A DNA stretch of 64,000 nt from Bacillus sp. 03113 (GCF_006546985.1 NZ_VATK01000004.1:62001-126000), one strand, 5' to 3'. Shown: positions 17,951 to 31,229, counted from the first letter of the stretch. Notes: generated by a model not told the origin, from the letters alone. A program made the numbers and translations.

Positions 17951-20629
17951 TCAATTTGTTTTTCTTGCGAAAAATGATCCAGCTAGTAAAAAAGTTGGAA
18001 TAGCTGCTAACCCAGTAATCAATAGCCAATCTTTTGTCCGTATCGGAACGGTATGAAAAATGTTCTGTAAGGCTGGATGATAGATGACAATGAACATGAG
18101 TAATAATGAAGAAAGAACTGCCCAAATTAAATATATATTGCCAAACGGATTTCTAGAAAAGACTGATTTCTCACTTCTACAGTCAAATACATGAATAAGC
18201 TGCGCTAAAACTAAAGTAGCAAAGGCGACAGTTTGGGCGTAAGCTAATTGATCAGGATGAGCTTTATAAGCGATTATAAAAGCCAATAAAGTAGCAATCC
18301 CGATTAGAAAGCCTCTCGAAATCACTTTCCAGCCTAGACTTCTAGCAAAGACTCCTTCCTTTGGACTTCGAGGCTTTCTCTGCATGACATTTTCCTCTGG
18401 TTTGTCTAATCCAAGAGCCATTGCCGGCAACCCATCTGTAACTAAATTGACCCATAATATTTGAATCGGTACGAGCGGCAGCGGTAAAGCAAGCAACATC
18501 GCAAAAAACATTACTAAAATTTCACCTACATTGGAGGCTAGCAAATATCGTATGAACTTTCGAATATTCTCATAAATATTCCTTCCTTCTTTTATGGCTT
18601 CTTGAATAGAAGCAAAATTATCATCTAAAAGAACTAAAGAAGAAGCCTCCTTTGCAACATCCGTTCCTGTTATCCCCATTGCAACACCGATATCAGCAGA
18701 TTTAATCGCAGGTGCATCATTAACTCCATCTCCAGTCATTGCAACGACATGTCCTCGATTTTGAAGCGCTTTTACTATTTTCAATTTATGCTCAGGTGAG
18801 ACTCTCGCAAAAACAGACACCTCTTCCACTACATTTTCCAATTCGTCCACCGACATTTTTGATAATTGTTTACCTTCAATCACCTTTGAATGTTGATGCA
18901 GAATCCCTAGCTGCTTAGCAATTGCTTGAGCAGTAATCACATGATCACCGGTAATCATAATCGTTTTAATTCCCGCCGCCCTGCATTCCTTAACGGCCTT
19001 TTTTACCTCGGGCCTTGGAGGATCAATCATTCCTTGTAAGCCAAGAAAAACTAAATCCTTTTCAGCTTCTCCTTCATCCATAATAAATAATTGCGAAGAA
19101 ATTTCTTTAAATCCGATCGCAATCGTTCTTAATGCCTGTGAAGCAAGCTGGTGAATAGCGGCTTGTATCTCACCTTTATTGTCTTTTGATATCGACTGTT
19201 TTTTATTATCCCAAAGAATTAATTTACTTCGATCTAGCAGTACATCTGGTGCACCTTTTGTAATAACAAATTGCCGTCCATTTCGATCCTTTACAATGAT
19301 ACTCATCATCTTTCTCGTTGAATCAAAAGGAAACTCATGAATGATATCATATTGCGTAGCTAGATTCTCCCGATTTAATCCAGCTTTCATTGCGGCAACG
19401 AGCAAAGCCCCCTCTGTTGGATCTCCATCAATGATATATTCATTTTCCCTATTCTTGATTTCTGCATGATTACATAGCATTCCAAACATTAGCATTTGTA
19501 AAATGGCTTTTTCATTTGAAGGGGAAGTCCGAATTGTTCCTTGATAAAAAGATCCTTTTGGTTCATAGCCAATACCATCAATAGTCCAAGTTTTCCCCCC
19601 GCTCCATAAATGGGTAACAGTCATTTTATTTTGTGTCATCGTACCTGTTTTATCTGAGCAAATCACTGAAGCACATCCGAGTGTTTCAACAGCAGGGAGC
19701 TTTCGAACAATCGCATTTTTCTTTATCATCCGTTGAACACCAAGAGATAAAGCGACCGTTACAATAGCAGGCAATCCTTCTGGAATCGCTGCTACAGCTA
19801 GAGAGACCCCAGCCAAGAACATCGTATACATTTCGTGACCACCGAGGATCCCAACAACAACAACTAAAATCGTTAATAGTATCGCGACAATAATTAATAT
19901 TTTGCCAAGCTGTTCTAACCGTCTTTGCAACGGAGTAACCGTTGCTTCGGCATTTTGAAGCAACCCTGCGATTTGCCCCATCGCCGTTTTCATACCAGTC
20001 GTAATGACTACCCCAACACCGCTTCCCCTTGTCACCATTGTTCCCATAAATGCCATATTTTCCATATCACCTAGTTCAATATGCGAAAGAGAAATAGCTC
20101 CTGTGCTCTTTTGAACCGGAACCGACTCTCCAGTCAATGCAGACTCTTCAATTTCTAAGCTCTTTGTATCTACTAATCTAAGATCAGCACCTATTCGATC
20201 ACCAGTAGAAAATTTAATAAGATCACCAGGAACAACCTCTTTAGATGGAATTTTTATCCATTCATTATCTCTTAGAACATACACTTGAGGAGCAGATAAT
20301 TCTTTTAAGGCTTCCAACGACTTCTCTGCCTTTCTCTCTTGAAAAAAACCAAGAAAGCCATTTACAACAACGATTGCAATAATGGCAATTGCATCAACAT
20401 ATTCACCTAATAATCCAGATATTAAAGTTGCTGCTAAAAGAACAAGAACCATAAAATCTTTAAATTGACTAAAAAACAAGAGCAATGCAGATTGCTTTTC
20501 CCCTTCATCCAATTCATTATAGCCAAACTCTTTCCTCCGAATTCGTACTTCCTCTTCCGTTAATCCTGCTGCATAATTAGTTTGTAAGGCATTTTCCACT
20601 TCATTGATATCCATTTCATGGAATTTCAT
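17951..20629 (-). CDS. yloB: P-type Ca2+-transporting ATPase YloB
   Basis: A type IIA P-type ATPase that exports or sequesters Ca2+ using ATP. The 892-residue polytopic membrane protein has the N-terminal cation ATPase domain, the actuator motif LTGESVPV, the Ca-site motif IPEGLPAIV in membrane helix 4, the phosphorylation site SDKTGTMTQNKM, KGAPD for nucleotide binding, and MTGDGVNDAPAIK in the hinge. Helix 5-6 residues SNVGEI and ILWVNLVTDGLPA match SERCA-like Ca sites. It is divergent from rqcH. The B. subtilis homologue functions in the sporulating or germinating cell. Confidence 0.95.
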   Translation of the reverse strand: MKFHEMDINEVENALQTNYAAGLTEEEVRIRRKEFGYNELDEGEKQSALLLFFSQFKDFMVLVLLAATLISGLLGEYVDAIAIIAIVVVNGFLGFFQERKAEKSLEALKELSAPQVYVLRDNEWIKIPSKEVVPGDLIKFSTGDRIGADLRLVDTKSLEIEESALTGESVPVQKSTGAISLSHIELGDMENMAFMGTMVTRGSGVGVVITTGMKTAMGQIAGLLQNAEATVTPLQRRLEQLGKILIIVAILLTILVVVVGILGGHEMYTMFLAGVSLAVAAIPEGLPAIVTVALSLGVQRMIKKNAIVRKLPAVETLGCASVICSDKTGTMTQNKMTVTHLWSGGKTWTIDGIGYEPKGSFYQGTIRTSPSNEKAILQMLMFGMLCNHAEIKNRENEYIIDGDPTEGALLVAAMKAGLNRENLATQYDIIHEFPFDSTRKMMSIIVKDRNGRQFVITKGAPDVLLDRSKLILWDNKKQSISKDNKGEIQAAIHQLASQALRTIAIGFKEISSQLFIMDEGEAEKDLVFLGLQGMIDPPRPEVKKAVKECRAAGIKTIMITGDHVITAQAIAKQLGILHQHSKVIEGKQLSKMSVDELENVVEEVSVFARVSPEHKLKIVKALQNRGHVVAMTGDGVNDAPAIKSADIGVAMGITGTDVAKEASSLVLLDDNFASIQEAIKEGRNIYENIRKFIRYLLASNVGEILVMFFAMLLALPLPLVPIQILWVNLVTDGLPAMALGLDKPEENVMQRKPRSPKEGVFARSLGWKVISRGFLIGIATLLAFIIAYKAHPDQLAYAQTVAFATLVLAQLIHVFDCRSEKSVFSRNPFGNIYLIWAVLSSLLLMFIVIYHPALQNIFHTVPIRTKDWLLITGLAAIPTFLLAGSFFARKTN

Positions 20630-20786
20630 TCGGACGGTTCACTTCCTTTATATAAATATATGTACGAAGAAAATAAACAACTTTTGCGTGAAAGCAAACT
20701 CATGATAAAATAAACTTTTCTTCGTTATGGTTAATGTAGATGGACTGTAAGGAAAGTTGTCCAACCCTTGCTCTAAAGAAAGCTTA

Positions 20787-20815
20787 TTCAACCATAAATA
20801 AAAAAATGCTATGAT
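20787..20815 (+). promoter_or_regulatory. Candidate sigma-A promoter of rqcH
   Basis: TTCAAC at 20787-20792 and TATGAT at 20810-20815, separated by 17 bases and ending about 80 bases before the rqcH ATG. The -10 box is good and the -35 box is poor. Confidence 0.5.
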
Positions 20816-20895
20816 AATAAAAGAAAAGATAGGCTTCTCTATCCTCTCAGGCAGCTAAGAAGCACATTTAGATATTTAGTAAAGGATGTATTAAC

Positions 20896-22605
20896 ATGTC
20901 ATTTGATGGTTTATTTACAAGAGCAATGACCAATGAAATAGCCAATACACTTAGTGGAGGCAGAATCAATAAAGTCCACCAGCCTTATAAAAATGAAATC
21001 GTCTTGGTTGTACGGGCACAAGGAAAAAATCATAAGCTTCTTTTCTCTGTTCATCCCAGCTATGCTAGATTTCAACTTACGGAGGAAGCATACGATAACC
21101 CAAATGAACCGCCTATGTTTTGTATGCTTTTAAGGAAACATTTAGAGGGATATTTTATTGATCAAATTTATCAAGATGAATTAGATCGAATCATTATTTT
21201 TGAAGTGAGAGGTCGAAATGAAATTGGTGATCCTTCCTATAAACAGTTGATCGTTGAAATTATGGGAAAGCACAGCAATATTATTTTGGTTGATAAAACG
21301 AGAAACATGATTCTTGATAGCGTTAAACATATTTCTTTTTCTATTAACAGTCATCGAGCGATTCTTCCAGGGCATGAATATATTTCCCCTCCTAAGCAGC
21401 ATAAAAAAAATCCTCTTCAACTCACAGAGGATGATTTATTAAGCATACTGGATTTTAACGGCGGTAAACTAGATAGACAACTTGTAGAGCATTTTTCCGG
21501 GATGTCACCATTAATGGCTAAAGAAATTATCGCACGAGCAGGTATAGCAAATCGAATTACCTTACCAAAAGCTTTCTTTTCCATAATGAAACAAATCGAA
21601 AAGCATGAATATTCACCAGCTATTACGATTTCACCAAACAAAGAAAGTTTTTATCTCTATCCTTTAGAGCATATTCAAGGAGAAGTGAAGACCTACCCAA
21701 CTTTAAGTGCTCTGCTTGACCGCTATTATTTTGGAAAAGCTGAAAGAGATCGAGTAAAGCAGCAATCAAGCGATCTTGAGCGTTATATTCGAAATGAGAA
21801 AGAGAAAAATGAAAAGAAAATAATGAAGTTAAATCTCACCTTGAAGGATGCTAAAAACGCTGATCAATATCAGCTAATGGGTGAGCTTTTAACAGCAAAT
21901 CTTTTTGCCGTTCAAAAAGGAATGAAGGAAATAGAAGTATTTAATTATTATGACGAGAATGGGAGCAGCGTCATTATATCTCTTGATCCGAGGCTAACTC
22001 CATCAGAGAATGCTCAAAAATACTTTACAAAATATCAAAAAGCGAAGCATGCAATCGATATTGTACAAGAACAAATAAGGATTGCTGCAGAAGAAATTCG
22101 TTACTTTGAGGCGCTATTGCAGCAGGTTATTGCCGCTTCACCGAAGGACATTGCTGAAATAAGAGAGGAGTTAGTGGAAGGCGGCTATTTAAAGGATCGA
22201 AAAAAACGCCAAAATAAAAAGCAGCAAAATCAAAAACCAATCCTTGATCGCTATATTGCAACGGACGGAACAGAAATATTGGTCGGAAAAAACAATAAAC
22301 AAAATGATTATTTAACGAATAAATTGGCTGCCCGTGATGATATTTGGCTGCATACAAAAGACATTCCTGGCTCACATGTTGTTATTCGCAGTAAAGAACC
22401 AAATGATGCAACCATTGTAGAGGCCGCAAAAATAGCCTCTTATTATAGTAAAGCACGAAGCTCAAGCTCCGTTCCTGTCGACTTTACACTTGTACGATAT
22501 GTAAGAAAGCCAAGCGGAGCTAAGCCTGGATTTGTCATTTATGACCATCAGCAAACGATCTATGTAACACCTGATGAGGAAACTGTTATTAGTTTGAAAC
22601 AATAG
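20896..22605 (+). CDS. rqcH: Ribosome quality-control protein RqcH (NFACT family, YloA)
   Basis: RqcH binds stalled 50S-peptidyl-tRNA complexes and recruits tRNA-Ala to add C-terminal poly-Ala tails that mark nascent chains for degradation. The 569 residues comprise NFACT-N (MSFDGLFTRAMTNEIANTL start), HhH (GGKLDRQLVEHFSGMSPLMAKEI), a long coiled coil (about 280-430) and the NFACT-R domain (ILVGKNNKQNDYLTNKLA, DIWLHTKDIPGSHVVI). Asp and Arg residues equivalent to the tRNA-binding DR pair sit in NFACT-N. Older annotations call it a fibronectin-binding protein. It is monocistronic and convergent with mnmH. Confidence 0.95.
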   Translation: MSFDGLFTRAMTNEIANTLSGGRINKVHQPYKNEIVLVVRAQGKNHKLLFSVHPSYARFQLTEEAYDNPNEPPMFCMLLRKHLEGYFIDQIYQDELDRIIIFEVRGRNEIGDPSYKQLIVEIMGKHSNIILVDKTRNMILDSVKHISFSINSHRAILPGHEYISPPKQHKKNPLQLTEDDLLSILDFNGGKLDRQLVEHFSGMSPLMAKEIIARAGIANRITLPKAFFSIMKQIEKHEYSPAITISPNKESFYLYPLEHIQGEVKTYPTLSALLDRYYFGKAERDRVKQQSSDLERYIRNEKEKNEKKIMKLNLTLKDAKNADQYQLMGELLTANLFAVQKGMKEIEVFNYYDENGSSVIISLDPRLTPSENAQKYFTKYQKAKHAIDIVQEQIRIAAEEIRYFEALLQQVIAASPKDIAEIREELVEGGYLKDRKKRQNKKQQNQKPILDRYIATDGTEILVGKNNKQNDYLTNKLAARDDIWLHTKDIPGSHVVIRSKEPNDATIVEAAKIASYYSKARSSSSVPVDFTLVRYVRKPSGAKPGFVIYDHQQTIYVTPDEETVISLKQ

Positions 22606-22659
22606 CTAAAACCAAAAGGATAGGAATAGTAAACTATTTTCTATCCTTTTGGTTTTAGC
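22605..22659. terminator. Bidirectional terminator between rqcH and mnmH
   Basis: A perfect 19-bp inverted repeat (GCTAAAACCAAAAGGATAG and its complement) spans 22605-22623 and 22641-22659. It begins within the rqcH stop codon and ends 8 nt before the mnmH stop, so it can serve both convergent genes. Confidence 0.9.
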
Positions 22660-22666
22660 TTTACTT

Positions 22667-23725
22667 TCACCTTATTTTGGTTTCTTCATTTTTGAGAATA
22701 TCCTGGATCAGAAGGACAGCTTCATCCACATTTTTTACTTTCAAAATGACTCTTTGATTTTCAGAAAATTGATTTTCTGTATATTTATATAATGGATCAT
22801 AGTAATATTCTAGTAATAATCGAACTGCTGATGCAAAATGGCCTAATTTGAGATCGGAAATAATTTGAGACGCAACTGGTGTATGAATTCGCTTTTTTAT
22901 TTTCAGAAAAGCCTCAATACATTCAGCATGATGCTCCCAAGGCTGATAGTCCTCTAAAATATGTTGAACCCTTTCTTCTATTGGCATATCAACAATGAGC
23001 TGGATCCCTTTCTCCTTTTTTTGAATAAGCAGAGGAGGGAGAACAACTTTTCCAATTCTTTTGCTTTCAGCCTCAAATAGGACATAAGGTGAATTTCGGA
23101 TAGGGAGCCAGCAATTTACAAAGAGGGATTCAAAAGTTTTCTGATTATATGGCACTAAACCAATTTGTCCAAAAATAGAGCCTCTATGGTTAGCCATTTT
23201 CTCCAAATCAAGAACTGGATATCCTTTCTCTTGTAGTCTCCGTAAAATCAAGGTTTTTCCCGTCCCAGTGAATCCGTTTAAAACGAAAGCTTTCTTCTGA
23301 AACTCCAAGTTTTCTAGTTGTTCCACTATCCATTTCCGATATTCACGGATCCCGCCTTCTAGTCGATAAACATGTATCCCCATTAAATCAAGGACGGTCG
23401 CCGTTGTCCTGCTTCGCATCCCTCCTCGCCAGCAAAATACCGTCTTTTCCGCTTCAATCTGACCAAATTTCTTAATAAAACTAGGTAGCTTAGCAGATAC
23501 GATCTCAAGACCGCGTTCTTTCGCTGCCTGGACACTAATCTGCTTATAAATAGTACCAATTTCTGCTCTTTCTTCGTCATTAAACAATGGAATATTCATG
23601 CTTCCAGGTATCGTGGAATCCTTGTATTCTGATGGCGACCTTACATCAATCAGCACCATCTCTTTTTTATCTTTTAAATGCAATAATTGATGAATGGTAA
23701 TATCCTTGAACAATTGTTTTTCCAC
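22667..23725 (-). CDS. mnmH: tRNA 2-selenouridine synthase MnmH (SelU/YbbB)
   Basis: MnmH converts 2-thiouridine at the wobble position of some tRNAs to 2-selenouridine by geranylation and selenophosphate-dependent selenation. The 352 residues comprise an N-terminal rhodanese domain (about 10-130) with the catalytic Cys98 in VFCWRGGMRS and a C-terminal P-loop domain with GFTGTGKT (151-158). It lies 25 nt downstream of selD, whose product is its selenium donor. No selA, selB or tRNA-Sec gene is in the window, so only the tRNA use of selenium is supported here. The pair sits where B. subtilis has its cys/sat genes. Confidence 0.94.
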   Translation of the reverse strand: MEKQLFKDITIHQLLHLKDKKEMVLIDVRSPSEYKDSTIPGSMNIPLFNDEERAEIGTIYKQISVQAAKERGLEIVSAKLPSFIKKFGQIEAEKTVFCWRGGMRSRTTATVLDLMGIHVYRLEGGIREYRKWIVEQLENLEFQKKAFVLNGFTGTGKTLILRRLQEKGYPVLDLEKMANHRGSIFGQIGLVPYNQKTFESLFVNCWLPIRNSPYVLFEAESKRIGKVVLPPLLIQKKEKGIQLIVDMPIEERVQHILEDYQPWEHHAECIEAFLKIKKRIHTPVASQIISDLKLGHFASAVRLLLEYYYDPLYKYTENQFSENQRVILKVKNVDEAVLLIQDILKNEETKIR

Positions 23726-23750
23726 CTCTCAACCATTATGAAAAAGATCC

Positions 23751-24800
23751 TTATATTACAACAATACGTCCAGCTTCTTCTTCAATTACTTCCCCAATTA
23801 AACCAGCCTCAACCCCTACTTGATGAAGCTCTGATAAAAGCTTTTCAGCTTGTTCTACTTCTACAGCGATTAATAGTCCACCTGATGTAACCGCGTCACA
23901 TAAAACCCATTGATCAACTTGATCCATGGTTTCTGGAAAAGACACCGATCCTTTTATGTGTGCATAATTATTTTTTGTACCACCAGGAATGACCCCTTTT
24001 TCTGCAAGCTCTCTTACCTTCTCAAGTATAGGTACTTGTTTTTGGATCATTCGTATGCCTACACCACTTCCCTTAGCTATTTCTAAAGCATGACCAAGTA
24101 AACCAAATCCTGTCACGTCTGTGCACGCATGAACATCGTACGATTCCATTGTTTCTGCCGCTTTTTTATTTAATGTCGCCATCACTTCTGTAACTCTGGC
24201 AATTTCCTTGCTTGTAAGCAAGCCTTTTTTAATGGAGGAAGTTAAAATACCGACACCAATAGGTTTTGTTAAAATAAGCTTGTCTCCAGGTCTTGCACCT
24301 GTATTAGTTCTTATCTTTTGAGGATGAACAAGACCTGTAACAGCAAGTCCAAATTTTGGCTCCTTGTCATCTATTGAATGGCCCCCTACGAGAGTTGCGC
24401 CTGCTTCTTTTAGCTTATCAGCAGCACCTCGCAATATATCCGCCAAAATATGTTTGTCTAAAGTGGCGATAGGAAAGGCAACAATGTTAAGAGCAGTAAG
24501 TGGTTTACCACCCATCGCATATATATCACTAATCGCATTGGCTGCTGCCACCTGGCCAAATGAATATGGATCATCTACAATTGGAGTAAAGAAATCAACA
24601 GTTTGCACCAATGCTAAATCATCGTTAAGTCGATATACCCCTGCATCATCACTTGTATCAAGTCCAACAAGTAAATCTGAATTCAGCGTTGTTGGGGGCA
24701 GCATTCTGATCACCTCTGCTAAATCTGCCGGCCCAATTTTACAGCCACATCCTCCTTTTGAGGATAATGAAGTGAGCTTTACGGAATTTGATTGAATCAT
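23751..24800 (-). CDS. selD: Selenide, water dikinase SelD (cysteine form)
   Basis: SelD makes selenophosphate from selenide and ATP. The 349 residues carry the flexible N-terminal loop GGCGCKIGP with Cys18 and Lys21 at the catalytic positions; many homologues have selenocysteine at this Cys. The AIRS-like fold motifs VGLDTSDDAGVY, VQTVDFFTPIVDDPYSFGQVAA, DIYAMGG, LVGGHSI and TDVTGFGLLGHA follow. AGGAGAAAGG precedes the ATG by about 10-15 nt. It forms a two-gene unit with mnmH. Confidence 0.96.
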   Translation of the reverse strand: MIQSNSVKLTSLSSKGGCGCKIGPADLAEVIRMLPPTTLNSDLLVGLDTSDDAGVYRLNDDLALVQTVDFFTPIVDDPYSFGQVAAANAISDIYAMGGKPLTALNIVAFPIATLDKHILADILRGAADKLKEAGATLVGGHSIDDKEPKFGLAVTGLVHPQKIRTNTGARPGDKLILTKPIGVGILTSSIKKGLLTSKEIARVTEVMATLNKKAAETMESYDVHACTDVTGFGLLGHALEIAKGSGVGIRMIQKQVPILEKVRELAEKGVIPGGTKNNYAHIKGSVSFPETMDQVDQWVLCDAVTSGGLLIAVEVEQAEKLLSELHQVGVEAGLIGEVIEEEAGRIVVI

Positions 24801-24920
24801 CTGGCAACAACCTTTCTCCTAATCATTATAGTATGTAACGATTTTTACTTTTTCCAAATCATCTGGAGCTCTCTCAAACTATTATACTCCTAAAAATTGC
24901 ATTTAGCTTATAAGATAAAA

Positions 24921-24978
24921 AAGGTAAGCATGAGATCCATACTTACCTTCAAAAAAATGGTCGCACATGTGCGACCAT
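24921..24978 (-). terminator. Tandem terminators of the pyr operon after pyrE
   Basis: Two minus-strand hairpins follow the pyrE stop. The first is the 22-nt perfect palindrome at 24957-24978 (ATGGTCGCACATGTGCGACC…) followed by seven Ts. The second is AAGGTAAG / CTTACCTT at 24921-24949, followed by a T-rich run. They insulate selD-mnmH from pyr transcription. Confidence 0.9.
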
Positions 24979-24985
24979 TTAGTTA

Positions 24986-25614
24986 TTAATTTACTGTTGC
25001 TCCCCATTCTGCAGGGTTCTTCTTCCAATTCGTCAGCTTATCCAAATCTTCTTCTTGAATATAGCCTTTTTCCTTTGCTACATCAACGAGAGTTGTATAG
25101 TCTGTTAAGGAATAGCTTTCGATATTTGCTTCTTTCAATAGCTCTTTACCCTTGCTTAATTCATATGTAAAGATCGATACAACACCTACTACCTCACAAC
25201 CCGCTTCTCTTAAAGCTTCCACAGCTGTAATTACACTTCCGCCTGTTGAAATCAGATCTTCAATCACAACGACTTTTTGACCTTTCTCCGCTTTTCCTTC
25301 GATCTGATTCCCTTTACCATGACCCTTTGGCTTAGAACGTACATAGCACATTGGCAAATCTAATAATTCACTAACCCAAGCGGCATGTGGAATCCCTGCT
25401 GTTGCAGTACCTGCAACCACTTCCGTTTGAGGAAATTTTTCTAATACAATATCTTTTAATCCACTAGCAATCGCTTTACGAACATGAGGGAAAGATAGTG
25501 TCAAGCGATTATCACAGTAAATCGGCGACTTCATTCCTGATGCCCATGTAAACGGATCATTTGGCTGTAAAAAAACAGCTTTAATTTCTAATAATAATCC
25601 TGCTATATCTCTTT

Positions 25615-25618
<4 letters not shown>
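24986..25618 (-). CDS. pyrE: Orotate phosphoribosyltransferase
   Basis: PyrE joins orotate with PRPP to give OMP. The 210-residue protein has the PRPP-binding motif [14 protein letters not shown] and the family segment [24 protein letters not shown] near the N-terminus. The ATG at 25618 overlaps the pyrF stop as ATGA and has GGGAGG about 10 nt upstream; the six-residue upstream extension is therefore rejected. It is the last gene of the pyr operon. Confidence 0.96.
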
Positions 25619-28016
<2,398 letters not shown>

Positions 28017-28020
<4 letters not shown>

Positions 28021-31000
28021 GAATGAATAACCTCCTCAATTTGAGTCGATTGTTCCATTGGTTCACTTGAGAATGTCATCGATTCTATTACTCGTAAAAT
28101 AGCTTCCGCTGTATCTAGTGAGGTTAAGCAAGGGATGCCATTCTCAACAGATTCGCGTCTTATTCTAAAGCCGTCACGTGCAGGCTGCTTTCCTTTTGTC
28201 AAAGTATTAATAACAAATTGAGCCTCGCCATTTCGAATGACATCTAAAAGATTTGGTTCAGCTGCACCAATTTTATTTACTACTTCAACTGGAATGCCTT
28301 CTTCTTTTAAATATTGAGCTGTACCGCTCGTTGCCATAATTTGATAACCGATGCTTGAAAATCTCTTTGCAAGCTGGCGTGCTTCTTCTTTATCTTTATC
28401 CGTTACTGTTAGTAAAACTGTTCCAAACTTTTGAATCTTCATTCCCGAAGCTACTAAGCCTTTATACAAAGCTTTTTCTAACGTTAAATCTTTCCCCATT
28501 ACTTCACCAGTCGATTTCATTTCAGGGCCAAGCGTAATATCTACACGTCTTAGCTTTGCAAAGGAGAATACCGGAACCTTAACATAGACTCCATTTTTCT
28601 CTGGAACCATCCCTGTTTGATAGCCTTGTTGAATTAATGATTGACCTAAGATTACTTTCGTTGCGATTTTAGCCATCGGAACATTTGTAATTTTGCTTAG
28701 GAATGGAACTGTTCTACTTGAACGTGGGTTTACTTCAATAACGTAAACCTCTCCTTTAGAAATAACGTACTGGATATTTAATAAACCAATGATACCTAAG
28801 CCTTTTGCTAATCGCTGCGTATAGTCAATCAACTTCTCTTTAATTTCATCTGAAAGGCTTTGAGGCGGATACACAGCAATTGAATCTCCTGAATGGACCC
28901 CTGCTCTTTCAATATGCTCCATGATCCCTGGAATCACAACAGTTTCACCATCTGATATCGCATCTACTTCAATCTCTTTTCCAGTTAAATAGCGATCAAT
29001 TAATACTGGATGCTCAGGATTGATTTTTACAGCGTTTTTCATATAATGAAGCAGTTCTTCTTCTTTATAGACAATTTCCATCGCTCTTCCACCTAATACA
29101 TAGGATGGACGTACTAAAACCGGGTATCCAATATTTGTAGCAATTTCAACAGCTTCTTCAACTGATAAAGCTGTCTTTCCTTTTGGCTGAGGGATACCTA
29201 GCTCAGTTAGAGCATGTTCAAATTTATCTCGATCCTCTGCACGGTCTAAGTTTTCTAGTGAAGTTCCTAGAATTTTCACTCCACGCTCCACTAATTGAGA
29301 AGCAAGGTTAATCGCTGTTTGTCCACCAAATTGAACGACTACTCCTTCTGGCTGCTCTAAATCAATAATGTGCATAACGTCTTCAATCGTAAGTGGCTCA
29401 AAATATAATTTATCCGAGATACTAAAATCAGTTGAGACTGTTTCAGGATTATTATTAACGATAATTGCTTCAAAACCAGCTTCTTTAATAGCCCAAACTG
29501 AATGTACTGTTGCATAGTCAAATTCTATTCCTTGACCAATTCGAATTGGACCAGATCCTAGAACAACAACACTTTTGCGGTCTGTCACAATCGACTCATT
29601 TTCATCTTCATACGTTCCATAAAAATAAGGTGTCTCAGATTCAAATTCCGCCGCACACGTATCAACCATTTTGTACACAGGAACAATTCCATTTTCCTTG
29701 CGCCATTGATAGACTTCAAGTTCTGTTGAATTCCAAAGCTCTGCGATTTGCTTGTCAGCAAAGCCTTTTTCTTTTGCTTTTTTACCGATTTCTTTATCAA
29801 AAGGATAGGCAGATAACTTTTCTTCAAAAAGAACTAAACTTTCCATTTTTTTCAAGAAGAAAAGATCTATTTTACTCCAATCATGAATCGTTTCGATGGT
29901 AACGCCTCTTTTAAGAGCTTCCGCGACATAAAATAAGCGCTCATCCCCTGCATTACGAATCCTTTTTTCAACAAGCTCATCACTAAATTGTTCTCCATTT
30001 GTTAAAGCAAACTTATACACATCTGCTTCAAGTGAACGAATAGCTTTTAATAATGATTCTTCGAATGTGCGGCCGATTGCCATAACTTCCCCAGTCGCCT
30101 TCATTTGCGTACCAAGATTACGCTTCGCTGACTCAAACTTGTCAAACGGGAATCGTGGAATTTTTGACACAACATAGTCAAGAGCAGGTTCAAAGGATGC
30201 ATATGTTTTACCTGTTACAGGATTTAGCATTTCATCTAATGTTAATCCAACAGCAATTTTCGCTGCAAGCTTGGCAATTGGATATCCAGTTGCTTTTGAC
30301 GCAAGGGCTGAAGAACGGCTTACACGCGGGTTTACCTCGATAATGTAGTAATGAAAGCTATCAGGGTCTAGGGCAAGCTGGACATTACATCCGCCTTCAA
30401 TCTTTAATGCACGAATAATTTTTAAAGAAGTATTTCTAAGCATTTGGTATTCACGATCACTTAATGTTTGGCTTGGAGCTACAACTATCGAATCTCCTGT
30501 ATGGATTCCAACTGGATCGATATTTTCCATATTACAAACAACAATCGCATTATCGTTTGAATCACGCATTACTTCATATTCAATTTCTTTAAAGCCAGCA
30601 ATACTTTTCTCAAGGAGACATTGCGTTACAGGGCTATTTTTTAATCCACTTGTCACGATTTCAATTAATTCTTCCTCATCATGACAAATTCCGCCGCCAG
30701 TACCGCCAAGTGTAAAAGCAGGACGAACGATGACAGGGTATCCGATCCTTTCAACAAAAGTATAAGCTTCATCAAGGGTATGAATAATATCACTTGGTGG
30801 AACCGGTTCACCTAATTCATTCATTAAATTACGGAAAAGATCACGGTCTTCTGCTTGTTCAATCGCTGAAAGCTTCGTTCCTAGAATTTCAACTCCACAT
30901 TCTTCTAATACACCAGATTTATATAGTTCAACAGCTAGGTTTAATCCTGTTTGACCTCCAAGTGTAGGCAGGATGGCATCTGGGCGTTCTTTACGAATAA

Positions 31001-31229
31001 TTCTGCTTACGAACTCCAGTGTAAGTGGTTCAATATAGACAGCATCTGCCATTTCCGTATCTGTCATAATCGTCGCAGGGTTTGAGTTAACCAAAACAAC
31101 ACGATATCCTTCTTCCTTTAATGCGATACAAGCTTGGGCGCCTGCATAATCAAATTCTGCTGCTTGACCAATAATAATCGGACCTGATCCAATTACTAAT
31201 ATGCTATTTATATCTGTACGCTTTGCCAT
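28017..31229 (-). CDS. pyrAB: Carbamoyl-phosphate synthase (pyrimidine-specific), large subunit
   Basis: The large subunit makes carbamoyl phosphate from bicarbonate, ammonia and two ATP. The 1070 residues show the internally duplicated ATP-grasp halves: [20 protein letters not shown] at the N-terminus and [18 protein letters not shown] near residue 555, each followed by an EVNPRxSRS/T motif. The C-terminal MGS-like allosteric domain binds UMP/PRPP in B. subtilis. The start has GGAAGG upstream and overlaps pyrAA by 22 nt. Confidence 0.97.

Noticed and set aside
24364-24795. Plus-strand open frame of 143 codons opposite selD
   Set aside because: It is fully antisense to a strongly conserved gene, has no ribosome site and has a composition typical of a mirrored coding frame.
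24801-24870. Sigma-A promoter for selD with TATAAT
   Set aside because: A TACTATAAT -10 is present, but the best -35 (TTGGAA) is 21 bases away, so it is left as unsupported.
29510-29902. Plus-strand open frame of 130 codons opposite pyrAB
   Set aside because: It is antisense to carbamoyl-phosphate synthase, with no recognisable domain and no start signals.
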